Source: Treponema sp.
Lineage (GTDB): Bacteria > Spirochaetota > Spirochaetia > Treponematales > Treponemataceae
Assembly: GCA_017534445.1 (NCBI GenBank)
Contig: JAFXWC010000038.1
Coordinates: forward strand, 62,001 to 126,000
Reading direction: 5' to 3'
DNA: 64,000 nt
In this document: in pieces, positions 9,066 to 18,638 of the stretch
Layout: each line of letters opens with the position of its first letter
How positions within the stretch are numbered: position 1 is the first letter of the stretch
The notes under the pieces: model-generated
What the model saw: only the letters and a program-made list of their open reading frames with translations
Told to the model about the DNA's origin: nothing
Database searches by the model: none
Program-made: the position numbers and the translations under genes

Positions 9066-9863
9066 TTATTGCTCAAGGACTGCACCCAGGAACTTCTTAA
9101 GCCTTTCATTCTGAGGATTGTTGAAAATCTGATCAGGGCTTCCCTCTTCAACGATATGGCCGTTTTCCATAAAGACCACCCTGTCAGCAACTTCCCGGGC
9201 AAAACCCATCTCGTGGGTTACGACAACCATGGTCATGCCGTCTTTTGCAAGCTGCTTCATTACGCCAAGAACTTCTCCTACAAGTTCCGGGTCAAGGGCA
9301 GAGGTAGGCTCGTCAAAAAGCATTATCTCAGGATCCATGGCAAGGGCACGGGCAATGGCAACACGCTGCTGCTGACCGCCAGAAAGCTTTGCAGGATAAG
9401 AATTTATCTTGTCCCCAAGTCCCACCTGGTTTAAGAGCTCAATACCCTTTGCGCTGGCTTCTTCCTTTGACTTCTTAAGCACGCTCATTGGTGCTACCAT
9501 AGTATTCTCAAGGGCTGTCTTGTGGGGAAAAAGGTTGAACCTTTGAAAGACCATTCCAACGCTAAGCAGAATCTTTCGGCGCTCCTTTGCGGAAATGCGG
9601 AATTTGCTTCCGTCCTTTTCGGAACCGGCAATCTGTTTTCCCGCGATAAAGACATCTCCACCGTCTATGTGCTCAAGATGGTTTATGGCACGCAAGAAAG
9701 TTGACTTTCCCGCACCGCTTGGACCAATGATGCAAACAACCTCACTGGGCTTTACGGTAAGGGATATGCCGTCCAGCACCTTTAGCTGGCCAAAGCTCTT
9801 GCTTACCTTTTCCGTTTTTATCATATACTGAACGCTGGCTGCGCCTGACATTTCTTCTGACAT
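9066..9863 (-). CDS. Polar amino-acid ABC transporter, ATP-binding protein
   Basis: The ATPase subunit that powers import of polar amino acids. At 265 aa it has Walker [10 protein letters not shown], a Q-loop ([10 protein letters not shown]), signature [15 protein letters not shown], Walker [13 protein letters not shown] and switch His in VVVTHEM, all of the GlnQ/HisP class. AGGAGC precedes the ATG. The permease and solute-binding genes are directly upstream on the same strand and the MATE gene directly downstream. The exact amino acid is unknown, so no symbol is given. Confidence 0.95.
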   Translation of the reverse strand: MSEEMSGAASVQYMIKTEKVSKSFGQLKVLDGISLTVKPSEVVCIIGPSGAGKSTFLRAINHLEHIDGGDVFIAGKQIAGSEKDGSKFRISAKERRKILLSVGMVFQRFNLFPHKTALENTMVAPMSVLKKSKEEASAKGIELLNQVGLGDKINSYPAKLSGGQQQRVAIARALAMDPEIMLFDEPTSALDPELVGEVLGVMKQLAKDGMTMVVVTHEMGFAREVADRVVFMENGHIVEEGSPDQIFNNPQNERLKKFLGAVLEQ

Positions 9864-9897
9864 AAAAAGCTCCTGACTACCTGACTACAAGCAAGCC

Positions 9898-10557
9898 TTA
9901 TTCGTAAACCGAATGCCTCTTTTCCAAGCGGCGGAAAACCAAAGTAAACACTGCCGTAATTATAAGGTACAAAATCATTGCCGGAATGTAAACCAAAGAG
10001 GACGTTGTGGAAGACTGAATGCTGCGCGTTACCTTTGTAATGTCCGCAAGGGCAATCAAGCTTACAAGGGATGCATCCTTTAGCAGCATGATGAATTCAT
10101 TGCCGATTGGAGGAACAAGCCTTTTTATTGACTGGGGCAGGATAACAAGCCTCATGGTCTGGAAATAGTTCATTCCAAGAACTTCTGCCGCCTCGCCCTG
10201 TCCCTTGTCTATTGACTGAAAGGCCGCACGGATAATTTCCGAGCAGTAGGCCGCGCTGTTAAGTGAATAGGCTATAAAGGCAGCAAGGAACTGGTTGTTT
10301 ATGGTAAGCGCACGGTTTATTTCGGGAAGCCCGTAGTATACAAAGTACAGCTGCATCAAAAGGGGCGTACCGCGGAAAAAGAAAGTATATGCGGAACAAA
10401 TGCTCCTTATAACCTTGCGCTTAGACATTTTTCCAAGGGCGATGAAAATACCGAGCAAGATACCGGCAGACACCGCACACAGAGTAAGAAGTATCGTTAT
10501 TCTGGCACCGGCCAAAAGCTGGGGCATCCATGCCAGTATTTTCTTAAATGCACTCAT
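9898..10557 (-). CDS. Polar amino-acid ABC transporter, permease
   Basis: A 219-aa inner-membrane permease with about five hydrophobic helices. It has the HisM/GlnP family pattern: an early FFRGTPLLMQLYFVYYG segment and the EAA loop (AEVLGMNYFQTMRLVILPQS) that contacts the ATPase. It starts 2 nt after the solute-binding protein gene. A 34-nt gap with a doubled GTAGTCAGG separates it from the ATPase gene. Confidence 0.95.
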   Translation of the reverse strand: MSAFKKILAWMPQLLAGARITILLTLCAVSAGILLGIFIALGKMSKRKVIRSICSAYTFFFRGTPLLMQLYFVYYGLPEINRALTINNQFLAAFIAYSLNSAAYCSEIIRAAFQSIDKGQGEAAEVLGMNYFQTMRLVILPQSIKRLVPPIGNEFIMLLKDASLVSLIALADITKVTRSIQSSTTSSLVYIPAMILYLIITAVFTLVFRRLEKRHSVYE

Positions 10558-10559
10558 AG

Positions 10560-11393
10560 CTACTTATTATATGGAGAATCTTTTATTGTGTAAAGCAAAT
10601 CCCCGCCAAAAATATCCATGTAGATCTTTGAAAGGGTTCCGTCTGCAATCATGTCGTCCAAGGCCTTGTTCACCTTTTCCAGAAGTTCTGTGTTGTCCTT
10701 GCGTATGCACACGCCAAAGAATTCTTCTGCAACGCCTTCCCAAACCTTCTTGAATTCACAATTGTCTTCGCTAAGGTACTTTACCGCAACGAGCGAGTCT
10801 GAGCAAACAGCGTCGATCCTCTTGAATTTAAGGTCGTCGTAGGCGTTCATAACCTTGTCGTAGCCGGCTTCAACATAGTTAAGGCCTGTCTTGTCGCGGA
10901 GGGACCTCATGTAGAAGTCGCTGGTGGTCTCTGCCTGAAAGCCAACTTTGAGTCCTTCCAAGTCAGAAGGAGTTGTTATGCCCTTGTCTGAATCCTTGTG
11001 CACGATGATGGACTGGGCGTTTCCTATGTATGCCTTTGAAAAGTTGTAGTTTGCAAGGCGGTCAGCGGTAATTGTCATTGCTGACATAACCAGGTCGTAG
11101 CGTTTTGTGTCGAGGCCTGCGAAGATTCCGTCCCATGCGGTGTCGATATATTCAACCTTGAGTCCCAGGCGGCGGGCAATTTCTGCGCCAAGCTGAACAT
11201 CAAAGCCAATTGGGGTTGTTCCGTCTGCATCAAAGTATTCAAACGGCGGATATCCTACTTCCATTCCAATTTTAAGAGTTCCTTCTTCCAGCGTAAGTCC
11301 ACCGGAAGCTGCCTTTTTCTTGCTGCAGGAAGCAAAGGAAAGAAGCATTGACGCCATGCACACAGCCGCCAACAAGTTAGCGATTTTCTTCAT
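10560..11393 (-). CDS. Amino-acid ABC transporter, solute-binding lipoprotein
   Basis: Captures an amino acid in the periplasm and delivers it to the permease. The 277-aa family 3 binding protein has a signal peptide with lipobox SFASC (Cys23), so it is lipid-anchored. The mature domain begins LKIGMEVGYPPFEYFDADG, the usual SBP_bac_3 opening, and has GFDVQLGAEIARRLG and DGIFAGLDTKRYDLVMSAMTIT. First gene of the operon, with GGAGG 8 nt before the ATG and a hairpin-bearing leader upstream. Ligand likely polar or basic, not determinable here. Confidence 0.95.
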   Translation of the reverse strand: MKKIANLLAAVCMASMLLSFASCSKKKAASGGLTLEEGTLKIGMEVGYPPFEYFDADGTTPIGFDVQLGAEIARRLGLKVEYIDTAWDGIFAGLDTKRYDLVMSAMTITADRLANYNFSKAYIGNAQSIIVHKDSDKGITTPSDLEGLKVGFQAETTSDFYMRSLRDKTGLNYVEAGYDKVMNAYDDLKFKRIDAVCSDSLVAVKYLSEDNCEFKKVWEGVAEEFFGVCIRKDNTELLEKVNKALDDMIADGTLSKIYMDIFGGDLLYTIKDSPYNK

Positions 11394-11421
11394 TTTTTAT
11401 CCTCCAAATTTTCAAAGAAAA

Positions 11422-11453
11422 AGGGACGCAAAAGCTCCAGCTCCAACGTCCCT
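11422..11453 (-). terminator. Leader hairpin with T-tract (possible attenuator) before the amino-acid ABC operon
   Basis: On the minus strand the perfect stem AGGGACG/CGTCCCT is followed at once by TTTTCTTT, placed between the promoter and the first gene. The upstream GACGCAA can instead pair with TTGCGTC, which overlaps the 3' arm, so two mutually exclusive folds exist. The T-box sequence AGGGTGG is absent. Confidence 0.55.
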
Positions 11454-11462
11454 CATTGCGTC

Positions 11463-11491
11463 TATTATAAGCATTGGCTCTTCTTAGTCAA
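11463..11491 (-). promoter_or_regulatory. Promoter of the amino-acid ABC/MATE operon
   Basis: The minus strand has TTGACT, a 16-nt spacer, and a perfect TATAAT. Transcription would begin just upstream of the leader hairpin at 11422-11453. Confidence 0.75.
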
Positions 11492-11702
11492 GAAGTAACA
11501 CAACAGTTTTGTGTGCAGGCCGCTCCCAGGCAAATCCGCCTGCCACCCACAAAAGACTTTCCCATACTTGGGCAAAAAGGAAAAAAAATAGTTGTTATTT
11601 GACAAAAAACTCTAAAATACCACTTTTCCAAATGCAAAATCGGGATTACAATTGTAGTAAGTAAGGTGTTTTGCCCCAACTATTAATAAAAGTGAATTTT
11701 TA

Positions 11703-14591
11703 GTGAAAGATTGTTTTTCTGCGCTAAAGGCCTTGGCCCGGCGCCTTGCATTAGGATTGATTTTTCTCACGCCTGTGACACTGTTTGCCAGAACAATCCG
11801 TGTTCCCTCATTGGATACCTATAAATTTTTGTCCAACGACAGCCCCCGCTCCATGAAGCTCTACTATTCCGAATACCTAACCCTTCTTGCCCAGACATGC
11901 GGTTGGGAATACGACTTTGTGGACTTTGGCAACGTGGCAACCGCTACGGAGATGAATTCCCTGTCCCTGCAGTTCTTGCGAGAGGGAAAACTGGACCTTG
12001 CCTTTGACATAACCGAGCAGGATCCTTCCGCAAGGCTCTTCTACAGCAGCATTCCGGCCCTTACCAAGCACATAATGCTTGTAGAAAGCTACAAGGAAAG
12101 CTCTTTTAACAGCGCCCACCTTATGAGGATGTCCGGTGCAAACACCTGCACCTGCCTTGACGCACCATTCCAGCAGAAGCTTCTGGAAGAATTCTCCGCA
12201 AGGAACGGCCTTAACCTTAGGATGATTCAGATTCCCCTGGAACGCTACTACGAGGAAGAATTCATAAAGAACAACATAGCCGCCTGCACGGTAACCCTGT
12301 CTTTTCCCGCAGATGAGCAGAAAATCATACAAAACCTTGGGGAATACCGCGTTTTCTTTGCAAGCACCAAGGCAGACATCATAAAGGAGCTGGACAAGGG
12401 CGTTTCAGAGATTCTAAAGAAGAACCCCCTGCGCTTTGCCACCATGATGGCAGGTCCAAACAGGGGACAGGCCTTCTACCTTGAAAATCCCAATGAAGCG
12501 GAAATTACCTATATAAAGGAGCATTCCCCAGTTCACGTTCTGGAAAGCAACATCGGCGACGACCTTACCGAAATGCTTAACGTAAAGAACGACTTCTGGA
12601 AGAAAGTTTCTTCCATTTCCGGCATGGATTTTATTGTTGATTCGGTAAAAAAAGTGGACAATACCGAATTTTTGCCAGGAATTTCAGAAGTTCCACAGCC
12701 TGTTAGACAAGACAGCAAAAAGAGCGGCATGGTTCAACGCTGCACCAACCCCTTCTACAGCGTAAACGCGGTTCTTATCTGCGCACCGGGGCATACAATA
12801 GAAGAATTCACCACTTCCCTTCAGAGGAAACAGGGTGTGCAAAATACGCAGACAATAGCAATTCCCCAGAATATGCTCAACGTAATCCCCTTCTTCCGCG
12901 AAAGGTTCATTCCCTTTGAAGTCCTTGCCATGGAAACCGTGGAAGGCTGCCTTAGGGCAACCGCAACCGGCAAATGCGATGCCGCCATAGTCAACCGCAC
13001 CTACCTTGACCACCTCTTCAAAATTGGAAGGTTCAAGACTCTGCACAAGCAGCAGCAGGCGGTTTACGACGTTCCCATGTGCATTTACGTTTCCCTTGAC
13101 CGCCCGGACGTTATGATAAACATACTGAACAGGGCCTTTGCCCAGCTTCCATACAACTACTACAACAAGATTTCTGACCAGCAGGCCTTGTTTGCCAGGG
13201 ACCAGCTTTCAAGACAGAGAAGCAAGAACATACTCATTTCCTTCCTTTCAGGCATCCTCATACTCTTTGTAATCTGCGTGCTGCTCATCGTAATTTACCA
13301 CATCAAAAAGCTGCGCCACCAGATGGACTACGACGGCCTTACCAAAATCCATACGCTCCACGGTTTTGAAAAGGCAACCGGAAGGATGCTGCGCTACAAG
13401 AGGGGGAACTTCCTTCTTACAGAGCTTAACGTGCGTGACTTTTCCTTCATAAACCGCATCTACGGTACGGAAAAAGGCGACAAGATACTTGTTTCCATAG
13501 CAAAGCAGATAAGCCAGCTCTTTGGAAAAAAGCGCGACACAGTGCTTGGCCGTGGCTACGCGGACAACTTCTACATCTTCCAGAAGATTCAGGACAAGGA
13601 GTCTGTCTGCCTTAACAACATGGAAAGCGAAATTTCCCTCATGCAGGACATGATTGGAAAGAGCGAAAACATCCACCTTGTAATAAAGAGCGGAAACGCC
13701 GTAAGCGACGGAAGCGAAGTCCTAAAGACCCTTATCAGCCGTGCCGGTTACGCAAGAAAGAGCAACCACGACAGTATGGTTGAAAATTTCTCCGTCTACA
13801 ACGAGCAGCTTAAAGCCCAGCGCGAAAACGAGGAATTCATAGAAAACAACATAGAAGATGCCCTCAAGAACGAGGAATTCGTAGTCTACTACCAGCCCAA
13901 GACCTGCCTTGAAAAACAGACAATCTGCGGCGCAGAAGCCCTTGTCCGCTGGAAGAGCAAAGACGGACTTGTTCCCCCAGACCGCTTTATCCCGGTCCTT
14001 GAAAAGAACGGACTTGTCGGAAAGCTTGACAACTACGTCTACGAAACGGTATTCAAATACATGAACCGCCTTATGGCAGAAAACGTGCCCCTTGTGCCCG
14101 TCTCGCTGAACATTTCTCGCCTTAACTACAACCTAAAGGCCTTTATAGAAAACCTTAACTCGCTTGTGGCAAAATACGGAATTCCCAAACGCTACATAGA
14201 GCTTGAAATAGAAGAACGCTTTGCCGGTGCAAACGATGACTTTATCAAAGACTTTATTGAACGCCTGCACCGCGAAGACTTTAAGGTAAGCATGGATGAC
14301 TTTGGCTCAGGCTCATCATCGCTAAACATGCTCTCTGAAATACCGGTGGACATAATCAAGTTTGACCAGCGCTTTTTGCACCACGCTGAATACTCACAGG
14401 CAAGCCGCATAGTCCTTACCTCCATGATAAAGATGGTTCGTGACCTTGGAAAGCGTACAGTCTGTGAGGGTGTAGAAACCGCAAAGCACGTGGAACTTCT
14501 GCGCAGCGTGGGTTGCAACATGGCACAGGGCTACTACTATTCCAAGCCATTGAACGAGCGCGACTTTAAGTACTACATACTCACCCACTAA
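11703..14591 (+). CDS. Periplasmic-sensor cyclic-di-GMP phosphodiesterase (degenerate GGDEF + EAL)
   Basis: A 962-aa membrane signalling protein. Residues 1-29 form a signal peptide. The large periplasmic region (30-505) has features of tandem solute-binding-like domains. One transmembrane helix lies at about 508-532. The GGDEF domain has lost its signature: the site reads GYADN near 617-621, so it should not make c-di-GMP. The EAL domain keeps EAL at 745-747, NIS, ELEIEE, the DDFGSG loop (Asp865-Asp866) and EGVE, so phosphodiesterase activity is expected. Start is GTG at 11703; ATG alternatives are internal. It probably lowers c-di-GMP in response to a periplasmic ligand. No partner gene is adjacent. 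Confidence 0.88.
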   Translation: MKDCFSALKALARRLALGLIFLTPVTLFARTIRVPSLDTYKFLSNDSPRSMKLYYSEYLTLLAQTCGWEYDFVDFGNVATATEMNSLSLQFLREGKLDLAFDITEQDPSARLFYSSIPALTKHIMLVESYKESSFNSAHLMRMSGANTCTCLDAPFQQKLLEEFSARNGLNLRMIQIPLERYYEEEFIKNNIAACTVTLSFPADEQKIIQNLGEYRVFFASTKADIIKELDKGVSEILKKNPLRFATMMAGPNRGQAFYLENPNEAEITYIKEHSPVHVLESNIGDDLTEMLNVKNDFWKKVSSISGMDFIVDSVKKVDNTEFLPGISEVPQPVRQDSKKSGMVQRCTNPFYSVNAVLICAPGHTIEEFTTSLQRKQGVQNTQTIAIPQNMLNVIPFFRERFIPFEVLAMETVEGCLRATATGKCDAAIVNRTYLDHLFKIGRFKTLHKQQQAVYDVPMCIYVSLDRPDVMINILNRAFAQLPYNYYNKISDQQALFARDQLSRQRSKNILISFLSGILILFVICVLLIVIYHIKKLRHQMDYDGLTKIHTLHGFEKATGRMLRYKRGNFLLTELNVRDFSFINRIYGTEKGDKILVSIAKQISQLFGKKRDTVLGRGYADNFYIFQKIQDKESVCLNNMESEISLMQDMIGKSENIHLVIKSGNAVSDGSEVLKTLISRAGYARKSNHDSMVENFSVYNEQLKAQRENEEFIENNIEDALKNEEFVVYYQPKTCLEKQTICGAEALVRWKSKDGLVPPDRFIPVLEKNGLVGKLDNYVYETVFKYMNRLMAENVPLVPVSLNISRLNYNLKAFIENLNSLVAKYGIPKRYIELEIEERFAGANDDFIKDFIERLHREDFKVSMDDFGSGSSSLNMLSEIPVDIIKFDQRFLHHAEYSQASRIVLTSMIKMVRDLGKRTVCEGVETAKHVELLRSVGCNMAQGYYYSKPLNERDFKYYILTH

Positions 14592-14731
14592 GAAACCAAT
14601 TTTGTGTGGCTCTTTTGCTTCGCTCTTGTCCTTTTTGTAAAACTAAGGTAATCTATAGTTATTAGAGATTTTGCATTTTCGCAGATTCGTTTTCTTTAAC
14701 CTTCTGCAAAGCATAGGAGCAATAAAAAAAA

Positions 14732-16627
14732 TTGGATGAGATTCTAAGGAAAAGCCTTTCTTACACTCTTGCAGCTTTATTTGCCTGCGTAATACTTTCC
14801 CCGCTAACTTTCACATCCTGCGGCTCATCAAGCGACTCAGACGAAGAAGAAACATACGAAATAGCCGACGGCCCGGACCTTGGGGATTCAGAATTTTGCA
14901 AAAACTTAGGCAACCACACATCAATCACCTTGTCCGGTGTCTATGGAAAAAGGTTCTTTTACGCAAACTACAACAACTCAAACCCCCGCACCGAAAAGAC
15001 AATCCCCCTGAACAACACCCGCTTTGTTACCAGTGCCTCTGGAATATCACCGGAATACTGCCAGGGAAGCGCCACCTGCACATATTCAAAATTCAACATT
15101 GGCCAGGAAGACTTTCCGTCAGCAGGAAGGGCAGAAATTAAAGCCACCACCGTAAGTGCGGCAGACCATATCTCTGTAAGCCCAAGCCTAGATGCCCGTT
15201 CAGGCAAAGTCATTAAAGCCTTTAAAGAACCGGAAGGCCTGCGAAAAGAAATTCTTTCGGGCTTCAAAAAGACGGGGCGTGCAGCGGCAAAAAGGGGCTT
15301 GTACCAGCAAAGCAATTATTCAATCTATAACAGCGCAATCTACAACAACGAGCAAATCGTACAACAATACACGCAAAACCCCACAAGACAAATTTATGTG
15401 GACGTTTCCCATGACATGAACAGCTACATGGCAAAAAACGCAACCCTGAGAGCAGTAGGCTACAGCGGAGGAAACCCGGTTGTTCTAGTTTGGGTTGTTG
15501 ATGAATACTTTGGCCAGGAATGCAACGGCACAACAGTCAACGAGGCCTTGGCACAAGACGTAGCGGACAGATTTGCCGAACACTACTACCACGAAAGGGC
15601 TGTATTTGGAGAAGAATACGACTTTCTCTTTGACTCGCAATACCGTTCAGAAGAGACGGAAGCATACAAAATCTTAGACACAGGCTCCCTTATCAACATA
15701 GTCATTTATGACATTGCAAATGACCATGAAAGCGGGGATGACACTGGAGTTGCAGGATACTTCTTTGGCGGAAAAGACTACTTCAAGAAAAACAGCTTTC
15801 CAGACGCAAGGGCCTACAGCAACGCAGGAAAATATTTTTACCTGGATGCCGCTTTCTGCAACCATGTCGGCAACGGTCAAAACGAAAACTGCACCATTAG
15901 CGACATTGCGCTAACAACTCTCTTCCACGAATTCCAGCACATGATTCATTTTGGCCAAAAAACCATCTATGGGCTCGAAAGCGACATGTGGTACAACGAA
16001 ATGCTTTCCATGCTTTGCGAAGACATGATGGCAGACCAAATTGGAACAAACAACGGTTTATCGGCTCCGTGGATTACAAGAATCTCGGATTTCAAGCCAT
16101 ACTATTATCTCTCTGGAATCGATGAATTCCGCGATTCAGATTATTCAATCTGTTCCTATGCAACCGCTTATGCATTCGGCGCATGGCTGGCAAGGGAATT
16201 CGGCGGACCGGAATTTGTCAGCAGCATGAGCAGGAACCACAGCTATGCAAACATGGATTCAGTGCTTTATTCCATTCACGAAATAACAGGAAGGGATTAT
16301 TCAAAGCGGCAGATTTACAAACTCTTCATGCAGGCCTGCATCTTCCAAAACAATTTTGCAGAAGCCCACGACCTGCCCACATTCAACAAGGATGCGCAAG
16401 GCAGCATAACGGCTTACGGAAAGACAAGCCTAATGCCGGCGATTAATTTGTTCATGGGAAATTCAGGCCCACTAATCTTTAACAACGGCTATTCCCCAGA
16501 CCTTCGCCCGCACGGATTCGCAATACACTTGCTAGGAATCGCAAACAGCGACACCGTAACAATTAATTTCAGCAGACGAATCGATGCAAACGAAGACGTA
16601 ATGATTTACATCCAAGACGACTTCTAA
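14732..16627 (+). CDS. M30-type (hyicolysin-like) metalloprotease lipoprotein
   Basis: A predicted zinc endopeptidase tethered to the envelope. The signal peptide ends in lipobox FTSCG (Cys30), followed by an acidic spacer. The zinc motif is H399-E-F-Q-H403, with a further Glu423 in WYNEML as probable third ligand. This HEFQH arrangement is that of peptidase family M30. The start is TTG at 14732; AGGAG stands about 12 nt upstream and no ATG in frame precedes the signal peptide. Length 631 aa. Its stop is 2 nt from that of the convergent ABC ATPase gene. Role in proteolysis of host or dietary protein is inference. Confidence 0.8.
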   Translation: MDEILRKSLSYTLAALFACVILSPLTFTSCGSSSDSDEEETYEIADGPDLGDSEFCKNLGNHTSITLSGVYGKRFFYANYNNSNPRTEKTIPLNNTRFVTSASGISPEYCQGSATCTYSKFNIGQEDFPSAGRAEIKATTVSAADHISVSPSLDARSGKVIKAFKEPEGLRKEILSGFKKTGRAAAKRGLYQQSNYSIYNSAIYNNEQIVQQYTQNPTRQIYVDVSHDMNSYMAKNATLRAVGYSGGNPVVLVWVVDEYFGQECNGTTVNEALAQDVADRFAEHYYHERAVFGEEYDFLFDSQYRSEETEAYKILDTGSLINIVIYDIANDHESGDDTGVAGYFFGGKDYFKKNSFPDARAYSNAGKYFYLDAAFCNHVGNGQNENCTISDIALTTLFHEFQHMIHFGQKTIYGLESDMWYNEMLSMLCEDMMADQIGTNNGLSAPWITRISDFKPYYYLSGIDEFRDSDYSICSYATAYAFGAWLAREFGGPEFVSSMSRNHSYANMDSVLYSIHEITGRDYSKRQIYKLFMQACIFQNNFAEAHDLPTFNKDAQGSITAYGKTSLMPAINLFMGNSGPLIFNNGYSPDLRPHGFAIHLLGIANSDTVTINFSRRIDANEDVMIYIQDDF

Positions 16628-16629
16628 GC

Positions 16630-17481
16630 CTACTGCACAGTCTTCTGCACCTGTAAAACAGCCTCCGCAGTCTGCATAAGCTCTTCCCGAGTCATATCCT
16701 CAGAATGCTTAAGCATGGAAGCAGGAACACCGTAAGCCCTCTCCAAATCCTCGGAAGTAAGAACCTCATCCGGCGTGCCAAAATCTATGTTGCGGTCGGG
16801 ATAAAAAAGCATCACCTTTTCCGCATACTTCTTGCTAAGCTCAAGCTCGTGCATGGAAATAAAAACAGCCGTCCCGGTCTTGGCAGAAAATTCCTTTATG
16901 TAAGAAAGGGCACTCTCCTTCTGCCTGGACTCAAGCGCAAAAAGCGGCTCGTCCATAAAAATAGAAGCGCTACCGTAAAGCATGCTAAAGGCAAGCAGCA
17001 CCCGCTGAATCTCGCCCTTGCTAAGCTCCATAAGCCCGCGGTCAAGAAGGCCCGTAAGCTCAAACTGCTCAATAACTTCCTTAAGCAAATCCTCCGAATG
17101 AATCCCGCAAGCCTTACCCTTATAGTTTCCGCTCTTAAAAACCGTATCCAAAAGGGAGCAAACCTTTTCCCTGCTTTCAAATTCCATGTTCTGGTAAATT
17201 ACGGAAGCCACAAGATTCTTCTGCTCCTCAGGCAAAGAAGCCACGTCCTTTCCAAACAAAAGGCACTTTCCCTCCTGGGGAACAATGCGGCCCGAAGCCA
17301 AAAGCAAAAAGGTAGACTTCCCCGAACCATTTGGCCCCACAAGGCTAACAAAACCGCCCGGAAGCTCCGCCGAAAAATGATAAAACACAGGCTTGGGCAC
17401 AATCTGCTTTCCCTCGGCATCCAAATCCCCCTCCACCATGGGGTAGGTAAAAGAAACATCGTTAAAAGAAATGCATTCCAT
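16630..17481 (-). CDS. Orphan ABC transporter ATP-binding protein
   Basis: A 283-aa ATPase of the importer/ECF-like class, without permease or binding protein nearby. It has Walker A GPNGSGKST, a Q-loop (IYQNM), a variant signature LSKGEIQRV, Walker B SIFMDEPLFALE with an unusual D-loop region (ALESRQ), and the switch His in SMHELE. The C-terminal 50 residues extend past the core fold. The ATG at 17481 lacks a clear Shine-Dalgarno sequence. Substrate unknown; cobalt/biotin-type ECF or siderophore systems use similar ATPases. Confidence 0.85.
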   Translation of the reverse strand: MECISFNDVSFTYPMVEGDLDAEGKQIVPKPVFYHFSAELPGGFVSLVGPNGSGKSTFLLLASGRIVPQEGKCLLFGKDVASLPEEQKNLVASVIYQNMEFESREKVCSLLDTVFKSGNYKGKACGIHSEDLLKEVIEQFELTGLLDRGLMELSKGEIQRVLLAFSMLYGSASIFMDEPLFALESRQKESALSYIKEFSAKTGTAVFISMHELELSKKYAEKVMLFYPDRNIDFGTPDEVLTSEDLERAYGVPASMLKHSEDMTREELMQTAEAVLQVQKTVQ

Positions 17482-17545
17482 TCAAAAAGAATACAGCAAA
17501 AACGCACGCGTGTCAAAATATGAATTTTCTGGAAGCTACTTTTTA

Positions 17546-17690
17546 GGACGGTAATTGAACCGGCTCCACCATCCATTCCTTGACTGCAACCGGCCCTCAT
17601 GCCATTGCGCCACCCGCTTTCCAGAGCTCCGCTATCGCTCCGGCCCGCCTCCGGCGGTCTGGCTACGCCACCCTTCCAATCGGGCGTAGG
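17546..17690 (-). repeat. Mosaic repeat: T module joined to family A core (copy A1)
   Basis: On the plus strand it starts GGACGGTAATTGAACC (end of the T module, inverted), continues CTCCACCATCCATTCC, CATGCCATTGCGCCACC, then the A core: CCGCTTTCC, CGCTCCGGCCCGCC, GGCGGTCTGGCTACGCCACC, TTCCAATCGGG. It fills most of the divergent gap between the ABC ATPase and aat genes. The rest of this gap (17691-17877) holds only the inverted repeat at 17754-17793. Confidence 0.85.
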
Positions 17691-17753
17691 TTGCTGACCT
17701 ACCTTATCCCTGCCACAGAAAAGCAACTCAATGGGAAGTTCAGACTCGTACTC

Positions 17754-17793
17754 TACTCCAAATTTTTGCGTATTTACGCATTTTTTTGGAGTA
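17754..17793. repeat. 40-bp compound inverted repeat upstream of aat
   Basis: Outer arms TACTCCAAA/TTTGGAGTA pair perfectly. Inside, after four T on each side, TGCGTA and TACGCA pair around a 2-nt loop. It is followed by GTACACCC, not by a T-tract, so it is not a typical terminator. Confidence 0.6.
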
Positions 17794-17877
17794 CACCCTA
17801 ACAACGAACAATCGCTACCTGTAGAATTTCTAACCAAATTGTGATAGATTGAACACGTTTTGGTGGGACAATTCAGA

Positions 17878-18630
17878 ATGGAAAGTGAACACATTCCGGT
17901 GAACAAGGACGGCAGCATCAACTTGCAGACGCTTGACCCGGACAAGATTTGGTACGACGAGCCACTTTTATTTCAAAAGCCGGAGGACAGAAGCGGTATT
18001 TGCGCAGTTACGGAGACGCTGCCCCTGCACCTGCTTTATTCTGCATACCTACAGGGTGTTTTTCCCTGGTTTGACGAAACGGAAGGAGAACCAGTAATCT
18101 GGTACAACCCAGACCCCCGCTTTTGCATTCAGCCGGAAGATTTTCATGTTCCCAAAAGCATAGACCGCTTTCTAAAGCATACCCCCTACACCTATACCAT
18201 GGACAAATGCTTTGAGCGCGTAATGGAAGGATGCAGGGATGCAAAGAGGGAAGGTCAGAACGGAACTTGGATTGGCCCCAAGATGATAAAGGCCTACTGC
18301 GCCCTGCACAAGGCGGGTTTTGCCCACAGCGTTGAAGTCTGGCACAATGGGGAACTGGCCGGTGGTTTTTACGGGGAACTTTTTGGAAGCGTTTTCTGCG
18401 GCGAAAGCATGTTCACCAAAGAAAGCGACAGCGCAAAGAGCGCATTCGTTCTTTTTGCAAGAGCCTTTTTTGCCTGCGGAGGAAAACTCATAGACAGCCA
18501 GGTCTACACAGACAACATAGCCCGCTACGGAGCCAAAAACATAAGCCGCGACGCATTCCTAAGGCTAGAAAAAGAATACCTCTCCAAGCCCCTCACCGCA
18601 GACATTAAAAAAAACTTCTTTTCAAAATAA
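17878..18630 (+). CDS. aat: Leucyl/phenylalanyl-tRNA-protein transferase
   Basis: Adds Leu or Phe from aminoacyl-tRNA to the N-terminus of proteins with Arg/Lys starts, creating N-degrons for ClpS-ClpAP. At 250 aa it has the family hallmarks FPWFDE, YNPDPR, the GTWIGPKMIKAYCALHKAGFAHSVE block (here cited in parts: TWIG, AYCALH, HSVEVW), GGFYGELFG and FCGESMF. The ATG at 17878 is taken; a TTG at 17860 in frame is possible. The adaptor and unfoldase clpS-clpA are 30 kb away in the same window. It converges on the ACT gene. Confidence 0.95.
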   Translation: MESEHIPVNKDGSINLQTLDPDKIWYDEPLLFQKPEDRSGICAVTETLPLHLLYSAYLQGVFPWFDETEGEPVIWYNPDPRFCIQPEDFHVPKSIDRFLKHTPYTYTMDKCFERVMEGCRDAKREGQNGTWIGPKMIKAYCALHKAGFAHSVEVWHNGELAGGFYGELFGSVFCGESMFTKESDSAKSAFVLFARAFFACGGKLIDSQVYTDNIARYGAKNISRDAFLRLEKEYLSKPLTADIKKNFFSK

Positions 18631-18638
18631 AAATAATT

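Noticed and set aside
11422..11465. T-box or known riboswitch
   Set aside because: CGTCCCTTTTT resembles T-box terminators, but the AGGGTGG core and specifier stem are missing and the leader is too short.
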